Assembly: GCA_002415465.1 (NCBI GenBank)
Contig: DHYT01000065.1
Coordinates: 8,996-14,544, forward strand
DNA: 5,549 nucleotides
Reading direction: 5' to 3'
Source of the DNA: Desulfobulbaceae bacterium UBA5123
Lineage (GTDB): Bacteria; Desulfobacterota; Desulfobulbia; Desulfobulbales; UBA5123
The position numbers were made by a program, and so were the translations under genes. Positions 1 to 5,164 of the stretch are shown piece after piece; position 1 is the stretch's first letter; the number at the start of each line of letters is the position of its first letter. The notes beneath the pieces are model-generated. The model was given only the letters and a program-made list of their open reading frames with translations. It was not told the origin of the DNA and made no database searches.

Positions 1-2186
1 TGGCTCATGTTGGCCAGGAAGCGGCTTTTGGCGTTGTTGGCAATCTCGGCGGCCTCCTTGGCTCGCGCCAGGGATTTTTCCACCCGTTGTCGCTCAATTT
101 CGCCGGAGGCCCGGTTGGAGAAGATTTGAAATATTTCGTTGATATGGGCAATCTTTGGCAGCGGCGCGTCGTGCAGCGCGCAGAGGATGCCGATGGGCGT
201 ACCGTTGTCGTCGCGGAGGGGGATGCCGGCGTAGAATTCCGCGCCGAGGTCCGCGAGCGCCTTGTCTTCCGGGAACAGGGCGGCAACATCCTTTTCATAA
301 AGACAGAAGCCGCTTTGCCGGGCCTCCTCGCAGGGGGTGGCGGCAAGGGCGTAGCTGAGCGATTCACCCAGAGCGTCTCCGTTCCAGAAGGAAAGGCCCG
401 TCACCCTGTTTGGTGATTCCGGCAGTATCTCACCCACCAACACATATCTGGTGCCGAGGCATTTGGCCAGTTGTTCCACCATGGTGTCAAAAAACTGCCT
501 GCCGGTCACGGCTGCCGTACCCATAAGCAGGCGGTGCATGGATTCCTCGGTACGTTTGCGCTGGATGGCCAAGGCGTAGAGGGTCGCCATTCCGTCGATC
601 GCCTGGAGGTCACGTTCCGTGTAATCCTGATCGCTGTTGGCCAGCGCAACGATCCCCACCAGTTCCTTGTTGATCATCGCCGGCACGGACAGAAACCGTT
701 CGATGGCGATGTGGCCGGCCGGGAAGCCGATGGCGCGGGGGTCTTTCTGCGGATCGTTGGTTATGATTGACTCGCGGTTTTCAATGACCCATCCCCAGAG
801 GCCGGCGCATTTGTTGAAGATCATCTGCTTGTCGGCCAGTTGGCATTCGGCGATGATGTCGCTGATGGCCACGGGGCATACCAGATTGCCGCTTTCCTGA
901 TCGATATGGGCGGCAAAGGCGAAACGGCTCCTGGTCAGCGTTCGCGATTTGTTGATGACCGTGCCGGTAATTTCTGCCAGGGACGTCTCCGCGAGCAGGT
1001 CGGCCGACAGACCGGTCAGGGCGCCGTCCAGTTCCGCCCGCCAGTGAATGAACTCCTCTTTCTGTTCCCGAGCGGTACAAGCCGCCTGCTCGGCTGCCTT
1101 GCGTTTGGTCAGCGCCCAAGTAAAGAGCAGGGCGCTTAGAATCGCGCCCAGCGCAAACAGGGAGAAGAGTTTGAGGTAATGAGCCTGGTTGCGGCCGCGC
1201 AACATGTTGAGTTTCTGGGGGGTAACGCGGCTGATGATGGTCCATGGGTAGGATTGTCGCCGACCGGAAACGTTATACAGGCTGTCCGGCAGGGAAAGAA
1301 AGGGATGAATCCGGCGAAAGGTGAAAAAGCCGTCGGCGGTGAAAAAACTGCCGGTTTCCTGGTTGGCCATGATTTTCCATGCCTCCGGGAAGGCATTGCC
1401 AAAGACGCGTTTTCGTCCGTCGGCGTACATGAAACCCCATGCATCGCCCTTGTTCGGGCTGTAAAGCCAATAGCCATCGGCATTGATGAGCATCAGTTCG
1501 CCGTAGGCCTTGTCTGATTCGGCCGTCATCCTGGCGAGAAGCCGGCTGGCCTGGTAGTTGAGCAGGACGATGCCTTTCTTCTCGCCACGTGAATTGAAAA
1601 ACGGGGTGCCAAAACGGATCACCGGCTTCTGTGGGGATTCGATTGCGCCATGTTCGATATTCAGATCCATCGGTGAGACAAAAATGCCGCCCTTGGGCAA
1701 CTGCATGGTTTCGCGGAAATAGTAGCGGCCGCTCTTGTCTTGCAACTCGTTATCCGCGACCACAACGGGCGCGCCGCGGTTGCAGTTGACGCGGGTGCGT
1801 TCCATGCCGTCGGCGTCGAGCAGGCGGATTTGATCGTAAATGCCGGTGCTCTTGCCGAGTTGGAGGAATTCACGGGCAACGTGCCCCAGGATATGTCGGT
1901 CGCCGCTGTCGGCGAAGAGTTGGATTTCATTTTGCTCGGCCAGCGTCAGGAGGTCGTTGGCTATGGTTTGGAATTCCTGATGGATCAGTTTCTGTTCGGC
2001 GGCAAGGCGTTGGAAGGCGAGGGTTTTGATTTCGATATGGGTTTTTTCGTGTTCCATCTGCCGGAAATGCCAGCCGATCAACGCCAGCAGCATCAAGAGC
2101 GGGGTAAGGATCAGCAGGAAATATTTGACGGCTTGGAGGCGGGTGACAGGCGTTCCACCACCCATGCCCTCTGCTGCGGTTGTCAT
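1..2186 (-). CDS. Sensor histidine kinase, Cache-GAF-GAF-HisKA, cut by left window edge
   Basis: The reading frame is open from an ATG at 2186 down to base 1 (728 complete codons); its 3' part lies outside the window. A first membrane helix spans about residues 22-39 (YFLLILTPLLMLLALIGW). A periplasmic region of about 300 residues has double-Cache-type features, including YDQIRLLDADGMERTRVN (117-134) and a second repeat around 228-295. The second helix is about 338-358. GAF domain 1 covers about 395-545 and GAF domain 2 about 555-700, the latter with the conserved pattern TPCEE...GFC...ALFPED. It ends in AKSRFLANMS and a partial CA codon, which is the H-box start of HisKA kinases. No HAMP or PAS domain is visible. 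The family autophosphorylates on the H-box histidine and passes phosphate to a response regulator; whether this one is a hybrid kinase with its own receiver cannot be seen. The ligand is unknown. The start has only a weak GGA Shine-Dalgarno, and the nearest in-frame upstream stop is that of the radical SAM gene. Confidence 0.93.
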   Translation of the reverse strand, partial: MTTAAEGMGGGTPVTRLQAVKYFLLILTPLLMLLALIGWHFRQMEHEKTHIEIKTLAFQRLAAEQKLIHQEFQTIANDLLTLAEQNEIQLFADSGDRHILGHVAREFLQLGKSTGIYDQIRLLDADGMERTRVNCNRGAPVVVADNELQDKSGRYYFRETMQLPKGGIFVSPMDLNIEHGAIESPQKPVIRFGTPFFNSRGEKKGIVLLNYQASRLLARMTAESDKAYGELMLINADGYWLYSPNKGDAWGFMYADGRKRVFGNAFPEAWKIMANQETGSFFTADGFFTFRRIHPFLSLPDSLYNVSGRRQSYPWTIISRVTPQKLNMLRGRNQAHYLKLFSLFALGAILSALLFTWALTKRKAAEQAACTAREQKEEFIHWRAELDGALTGLSADLLAETSLAEITGTVINKSRTLTRSRFAFAAHIDQESGNLVCPVAISDIIAECQLADKQMIFNKCAGLWGWVIENRESIITNDPQKDPRAIGFPAGHIAIERFLSVPAMINKELVGIVALANSDQDYTERDLQAIDGMATLYALAIQRKRTEESMHRLLMGTAAVTGRQFFDTMVEQLAKCLGTRYVLVGEILPESPNRVTGLSFWNGDALGESLSYALAATPCEEARQSGFCLYEKDVAALFPEDKALADLGAEFYAGIPLRDDNGTPIGILCALHDAPLPKIAHINEIFQIFSNRASGEIERQRVEKSLARAKEAAEIANNAKSRFLANMS

Positions 2187-2223
2187 GGCGTGGTTTCCGT
2201 GATGAAGTGGACAGTCTGCATGG

Positions 2224-2251
2224 CCTATATTTTTTGAAATGTTGCGTCCAA
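2224..2251 (-). promoter_or_regulatory. Possible sigma-70-type promoter for the sensor kinase
   Basis: On the minus strand a TTGGAC element (2251-2246) is followed after 16 bases by TATAGG (2229-2224). Transcription would start near 2217, about 30 bases ahead of the kinase ATG. The -35 match is weak and the -10 match moderate. The site sits in the 84-base gap after the radical SAM stop codon, which has no terminator-like hairpin, so read-through from the radical SAM gene is equally possible. Confidence 0.3.
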
Positions 2252-2270
2252 TGGCAAGTGCCCCGGCGTC

Positions 2271-3566
2271 TTAACGCAAGGGCGGGTTGTAATAGCCGAA
2301 TCGCAGGGCGGGGAAATTTTTTTTCAGTGCCGCCAGCCATTGCCGGATGCCCATGGGATTCTCCCCGGCGGTATCTTGAACGGCCTCAAGGTACCAGTCC
2401 GGGTCCATGTTCAGATTTCTGAGCTGGATGAAATCAGGCTTTTCCGTTGCGACAAGCTCGCAGAGGGCGGCAAATTCCGCCGGGTCGTCGGTAAACCCCG
2501 GCAGGATGAAGTAGTTGAGGGAGACAAACCTGTCTTTTTTCTTCATCTCGGCCATGGATTGTCTGACGTCGCTGAAGGAGAAGCCCTTGGGGCGGTAGTA
2601 GCGGTGGTGGTATTCGGGGCGGGCGCTGTTCATGCTCACCCGGATGCTGTCGAGGCCGGCGTCGGCAAGGCGCGTCACCGCGTTCGGCAGGCTGGCGTTT
2701 GTGTTCAGGTTGACGGTGCCGTTGGCGGTTTGTCGGCGGATCAGTCGGATCGCCTTTTCAATGGTGTCGGCCTGCAGCAGCGGTTCGCCCTCGCAGCCCT
2801 GTCCGAAGCTGACCACCCCTTTTTTCACCCTCTGCAGGTGCGGCACCGCCACCTCGGCGATTTCACCCGGGGTGGGGATGAAGCGGATGCGTTCCTGGGT
2901 GGATGGGCAGCAGCCCGAGGGTTGCAGCGAGATGCAGCCGAGACAGCGGGCGTTGCATTCGGGTGAGGTGGGCAGGGGCGCTTCGAACCGGTCGAGAAAA
3001 TAGTTTTTCGCCGCCGGGCAGCTGTAGGTCAGGCTGCAGATGCCGAGATGCTGGACAAGCCGGTTGTGCGGGAGGGCGTGAAGCCGTTTTTGGGTGCGAG
3101 TCCTGATTTTGTCGACGGCAAACCCTCGCGGCTCCTGGCGGATGTCGCTGTCGCTGCGGAAGCCGCTCACCCAGAAGCGGCCGTCGTGCCAGCCCACCGC
3201 CGTATAGGCAAAGAGCGGCAAGGTCTGGGCGTCGTCGTTCTTGACAAAGGCGGCGGTGTGAACCGCGGTATGCGCCGGGGCCATGAAGGCCGCCACGGCC
3301 TGGATTTCCTCGTCCGGATCGTGCGGGTTTTCCGCCAGCAGCGAAGGCTCGTCACTGCCCGGTTCAAAGCCGACCGGCTTTCTCCCCGGCAGAACAAACA
3401 ACTCGCTTCCCTCGGGAAGGGGGATCATATCCAGCGGGTCCGGCCGCAGGTAATGGCCGCCGCTGCGGCCGGCCATCTCAAGCTCGGGAAAATCCTTGAT
3501 CTCGCCGTGCTGGTTTGCGTAAACCAGGCTGGGCGCGCGGCGAGGATGGCGGGAACGGCTGGTCAT
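2271..3566 (-). CDS. Radical SAM protein of unknown function with long N-terminal extension
   Basis: The protein has 431 residues from the ATG at 3566. The radical SAM cluster motif is CNARCLGC (Cys204, Cys208, Cys211), a canonical CxxxCxxC that holds the 4Fe-4S cluster which reductively cleaves S-adenosylmethionine. It is followed by a GEP motif (GCEGEPLL, about 257-264), the strand NLNTNAS (about 286-292) and SIRVSMNSA (about 307-315), all standard for the radical SAM barrel. The first ~180 residues form a separate region without a motif I can assign. Extra cysteines at 177, 183, 219, 220 and 258 could bind a second metal centre, but this is inference. The substrate is unknown. No membrane segment or SPASM-like C-terminal cysteine cluster is seen. 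The frame also opens at a GTG at 3623, adding 19 residues. Neither start has a clear Shine-Dalgarno. I prefer the ATG because family-like sequence begins shortly after it, around SLVYANQHGEI. The gene lies in tandem with the sensor kinase. Confidence 0.9.
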   Translation of the reverse strand: MTSRSRHPRRAPSLVYANQHGEIKDFPELEMAGRSGGHYLRPDPLDMIPLPEGSELFVLPGRKPVGFEPGSDEPSLLAENPHDPDEEIQAVAAFMAPAHTAVHTAAFVKNDDAQTLPLFAYTAVGWHDGRFWVSGFRSDSDIRQEPRGFAVDKIRTRTQKRLHALPHNRLVQHLGICSLTYSCPAAKNYFLDRFEAPLPTSPECNARCLGCISLQPSGCCPSTQERIRFIPTPGEIAEVAVPHLQRVKKGVVSFGQGCEGEPLLQADTIEKAIRLIRRQTANGTVNLNTNASLPNAVTRLADAGLDSIRVSMNSARPEYHHRYYRPKGFSFSDVRQSMAEMKKKDRFVSLNYFILPGFTDDPAEFAALCELVATEKPDFIQLRNLNMDPDWYLEAVQDTAGENPMGIRQWLAALKKNFPALRFGYYNPPLR

Positions 3567-3597
3567 GACGGTTGCGAGGTTGCTCCGGGGTATGCCG

Positions 3598-3626
3598 CCT
3601 GTGCGGGAATCATATTTCAGCACAGG
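3598..3626 (-). promoter_or_regulatory. Perfect 7-bp inverted repeat in radical SAM leader
   Basis: CCTGTGC (3598-3604) and GCACAGG (3620-3626) are perfect inverted repeats around a 15-base AT-rich spacer. The repeat sits 31 bases ahead of the preferred ATG and includes the alternative GTG start (3623-3621) within one arm. It lies downstream of the candidate -10 element, so it could act as a leader RNA hairpin or as an operator. Confidence 0.4.
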
Positions 3627-3639
3627 GGTCTATTGCATT

Positions 3640-3661
3640 AAGACGTTATATTACTCGTCTT
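3640..3661 (-). promoter_or_regulatory. Dyad AAGACG-N10-CGTCTT over the candidate -10 element
   Basis: A perfect 6-bp dyad with a 10-base spacer (22 bp in total) brackets ATATTA (3648-3653), the reverse complement of the candidate -10 TAATAT. Two-turn dyads of this size are typical of dimeric repressor sites. The position over the promoter of the radical SAM gene suggests repression, but the regulator is unknown. Confidence 0.4.
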
Positions 3662-3675
3662 GCCTGGAAAGGAAA
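3648..3675 (-). promoter_or_regulatory. Candidate promoter of the radical SAM gene
   Basis: On the minus strand TAATAT (3653-3648) is a 5/6 match to the -10 consensus. TTTCCT (3675-3670) sits 16 bases upstream as a poor -35. Transcription would begin near 3641, giving a leader of about 75 bases to the ATG at 3566. The surrounding 3630-3725 stretch is notably AT-rich compared with the rest of the window, as expected of a promoter region. Confidence 0.35.
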
Positions 3676-3727
3676 ATGGAAAAGATAGTTTGAGTTTTAG
3701 CGATAATTTTGTAAGGTAGCCGCACTT

Positions 3728-3749
3728 TTCGCGAAGGAATTCGTGAAGG
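3728..3749. repeat. Near-perfect tandem direct repeat, 12-base period
   Basis: TTCGCGAAGG (3728-3737) and TTCGTGAAGG (3740-3749) match at 9 of 10 positions and are spaced one 12-base period apart. The first copy contains the perfect palindrome TTCGCGAA. The repeats lie upstream of the radical SAM promoter candidate and outside any gene. They could be a binding site for an activator, or chance. Confidence 0.35.
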
Positions 3750-3775
3750 GTGGGGAGGTAGGAACTGGGGACAGG

Positions 3776-3820
3776 CGCTGGCGGGGCAAGGCGGCACGCG
3801 GCCAGCTGCCCCGGACAGCG
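3776..3820 (-). terminator. GC-rich imperfect hairpin after the 141-residue gene
   Basis: Three paired blocks nest here: CGCTG/CAGCG (3776-3780 with 3816-3820), GGGGCA/TGCCCC (3783-3788 with 3807-3812) and GGC/GCC (3790-3792 with 3801-3803), closed by an 8-base loop. It begins 22 bases after the stop of the 3843-4268 gene. No T-run follows on the minus strand, so it is a stabilising or pausing structure or a weak terminator rather than a classical one. Confidence 0.35.
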
Positions 3821-3842
3821 GTTGAGCCTTGGCGAGCGTTTC

Positions 3843-4268
3843 TCAGCGTGGCCGGATGGTTGCGAAAACCTTGTCCACCGCCTTGTAGATGGTGGCGTCG
3901 TCGCCGTAAACATCCTGCACATTGGGATGGTCGAGAAGATCCTCGATGATATACTGGGTGAAATAGAGGCTCATGAAGTTGGGATCGTTGACGATGCCGC
4001 GCAATGGCGCAATCTTGAAGTTGATCTCGAACTCTTCCAGGTCGGTGATCTTTTTCATCTGGGCGCTGAAGAGTTCCTTGATGGCGCGATCGGAATTGGT
4101 TTCGATGATATGTTCGTCGAGCAGGGTTTGCACCAGTTTGACGGCCAGGTCCTCGGCGTGTTCGTAAGCGGCATGCAGCATGCTTTTGCGTTCCTGTTCG
4201 CGTTTGCGGTCAATTGAGCGGATCGCCCGGTCTGCTGCGGTATTGGAGTAACTGCCGTGGTGGCCCAT
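3843..4268 (-). CDS. Hypothetical protein, 141 residues, cysteine-free
   Basis: I do not recognise this protein. The start is well supported: AGGGGA lies a few bases ahead of the ATG at 4268. The sequence begins MGHHGSYSN, followed by a charged helix (about 12-30, RKREQERK) and probable helices at about 31-55 and 60-75. A mixed segment, FEINFKIAPLRGIVNDPNF (about 80-98), comes next, then a hydrophobic and aromatic stretch, SLYFTQYIIEDLLDHP (100-115), and a C-terminal helix ending VDKVFATIRPR. There is no cysteine, tryptophan, signal peptide or membrane helix, so it is probably a soluble cytoplasmic, mostly helical protein. It is divergent from the sulfite reductase gene, with a 160-base shared control region, and lies in tandem with the radical SAM gene 276 bases downstream. 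No function is assigned. Codon use resembles the neighbours and the reading frame is intact. Confidence 0.85.
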   Translation of the reverse strand: MGHHGSYSNTAADRAIRSIDRKREQERKSMLHAAYEHAEDLAVKLVQTLLDEHIIETNSDRAIKELFSAQMKKITDLEEFEINFKIAPLRGIVNDPNFMSLYFTQYIIEDLLDHPNVQDVYGDDATIYKAVDKVFATIRPR

Positions 4269-4428
4269 GATCTTCCCCTTGCGTCTATGGTGTTCGCGCC
4301 TTGTCGTTTAAGTATTTTCTTTTCCGATAGATACAGGAAAACAGCGGAAAGGGAAAGGATAAATCGGTCAAGAACGCACAGTTCGTGCATATTTGTGAAT
4401 TTTATAACTTTTTATTGAGGGAAAGACA
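4269..4428. promoter_or_regulatory. Divergent intergenic control region
   Basis: This 160-base AT-rich spacer must hold the start signals of both the 141-residue gene (minus) and the reductase (plus). Visible elements are a dyad TTTTCC-N10-GGAAAA (4320-4341), a polypurine run with GGAAA at 4336, 4346 and 4352, a TTGACC on the minus strand (4371-4366) without a convincing -10, and TATAAC on the plus strand near 4401 without a convincing -35. Exact promoters cannot be fixed by eye. The reductase Shine-Dalgarno GAGGG lies 7 bases ahead of its ATG. Confidence 0.5.
4320..4341. promoter_or_regulatory. Dyad TTTTCC-N10-GGAAAA, candidate operator
   Basis: A perfect 6-bp inverted repeat with a 10-base spacer lies in the divergent region, about 50 bases from the minus-strand ATG at 4268. 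Its geometry (6-10-6) is the same as the dyad at 3640-3661, but the arm sequence is different. Because the arms are low-complexity, chance is a real possibility. Confidence 0.3.
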
Positions 4429-5061
4429 ATGTCTACCGTCCATTCCACCGCTCCCCAGGAGAAATCTCTGACCATGCTCTTGCCTGCCGGCCGTCTGCCT
4501 TTGTCGTTGATGAACAAGGCACGGGAGGTGGCAGAGCGCTACAACCTCGGCGTCTATCTTTCCACGGCCCAGAATCTGCGGCTGGTGGGGATCCGAGACG
4601 AGGACTTCGACGCCGTCAAGGCCGAGTTGGCGCCGCTTGCCGATTTCAAGGCGCCGGGCAAGTTTCCGGTGCCCAAGGTCTGCATCGGCAAGCCCTCCTG
4701 CAACATGGGGGTGATCGATCCCGCCGATCTCTCGGCCCGAATACTTCAGCGTTACGGCGCCCGGACCGGCGTCAAGCCCAAGTTCAAGATCGCCATCTCC
4801 GGCTGCATCCTGAACTGCGGCGGGGCGCTGCTGGCAGACATCGGCGTCGTCGCGACCAGAAACGGCTATGACCTCTATGTCGGCGGCAAGGGTGGTCCAT
4901 ACCCCAAGGTGGGCCGGCGGGTTCTGCGGGATGTGGGCGAGGCCGAGATCCTTGACGCCATCGGCGTCATGGTTGATTTCCACGACGCCAAGACGGCCAA
5001 GAAACAGCGGATGGTCAAGCTCCTTGAGGAGCCGGGGTTTCCTTTTACCATCATCGACTGA
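4429..5061 (+). CDS. Small assimilatory-type sulfite (or nitrite) reductase, siroheme/4Fe-4S
   Basis: This 210-residue protein has the two cysteine pairs of the siroheme-[4Fe-4S] reductase family: CIGKPSC (Cys85, Cys91; C-x5-C) and SGCILNC (Cys126, Cys130; C-x3-C). One of these cysteines normally bridges the cluster to the siroheme iron. An N-terminal ferredoxin-like half-domain (about 15-75) contains the substrate-side segment GVYLSTAQNLRLVGI (41-55). A second segment, LYVGGKGGPYPKVGRRV (149-165), fits the C-terminal half. The length is close to that of the low-molecular-weight assimilatory-type sulfite reductase of Desulfovibrio vulgaris (about 218 residues), which carries one module instead of the usual two. 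The expected reaction is six-electron reduction of sulfite to sulfide in the cytoplasm; nitrite reduction to ammonia is possible. The GAGGG ribosome site 7 bases upstream supports the start. No electron-donor subunit or siroheme gene is adjacent. The frame is intact and the gene is probably monocistronic. Confidence 0.92.
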   Translation: MSTVHSTAPQEKSLTMLLPAGRLPLSLMNKAREVAERYNLGVYLSTAQNLRLVGIRDEDFDAVKAELAPLADFKAPGKFPVPKVCIGKPSCNMGVIDPADLSARILQRYGARTGVKPKFKIAISGCILNCGGALLADIGVVATRNGYDLYVGGKGGPYPKVGRRVLRDVGEAEILDAIGVMVDFHDAKTAKKQRMVKLLEEPGFPFTIID

Positions 5062-5083
5062 TGATTCCGGCCCGGCTAAACAA

Positions 5084-5119
5084 CAACGCCCCGTTCGTCG
5101 CATGACGTTCGGGGCGTTG
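5084..5119. terminator. Two-tier hairpin between convergent genes, probable terminator
   Basis: A perfect 10-bp stem, CAACGCCCCG (5084-5093) with CGGGGCGTTG (5110-5119), carries a second 4-bp stem, CGTC/GACG (5096-5099 with 5104-5107). The second stem is closed by a GCAT tetraloop across a TT/TT internal loop. It starts 22 bases after the reductase stop and lies 45 bases beyond the chemotaxis gene's stop on the other strand. On the minus strand the stem is followed by TTGTTTAG, a modest T-rich tail. On the plus strand no T-run follows. It therefore fits best as terminator of the chemotaxis gene, with possible bidirectional action. Confidence 0.7.
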
Positions 5120-5164
5120 CCGTAGATTATGGATTTGCCTCGGGTGCTTGCGGTTTGGCGCCTT

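Noticed and set aside
87..2237. Plus-strand reading frames opposite the sensor kinase (87-416, 471-770, 840-1139, 1179-1517, 1740-2237)
   Set aside because: They are antisense shadows of a continuous 728-codon minus-strand frame with clear Cache, GAF and HisKA sequence. Their translations show no family resemblance.
781..2340. Shorter minus-strand frames (781-1245, 1136-1483, 1661-1930, 1927-2340)
   Set aside because: They are out of frame with the kinase and contain low-complexity Arg/Pro/Ser-rich translations typical of shifted GC-rich coding DNA. The true frame needs no frameshift.
2340..3641. Plus-strand frames of 208 and 197 residues opposite the radical SAM gene
   Set aside because: The minus strand encodes an unmistakable radical SAM motif in this stretch. 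The plus-strand products are its antisense shadow.
3624..3842. A small gene or structured RNA gene between the radical SAM and the 141-residue genes
   Set aside because: No start with a ribosome site and coding-like sequence is seen, and the hairpin and dyads are better explained as transcription signals. A small RNA cannot be excluded.
3638..3922. Minus-strand frame of 94 residues across the intergenic region and the end of the 141-residue gene
   Set aside because: It overlaps the true gene out of frame, has no ribosome site and has a shadow-like composition in its first half.
4402..5103. Minus-strand frame of 233 residues opposite the sulfite reductase
   Set aside because: The plus strand carries the siroheme-4Fe-4S cysteine motifs and a good ribosome site. 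The antisense product is longer only because of GC-rich codon bias.
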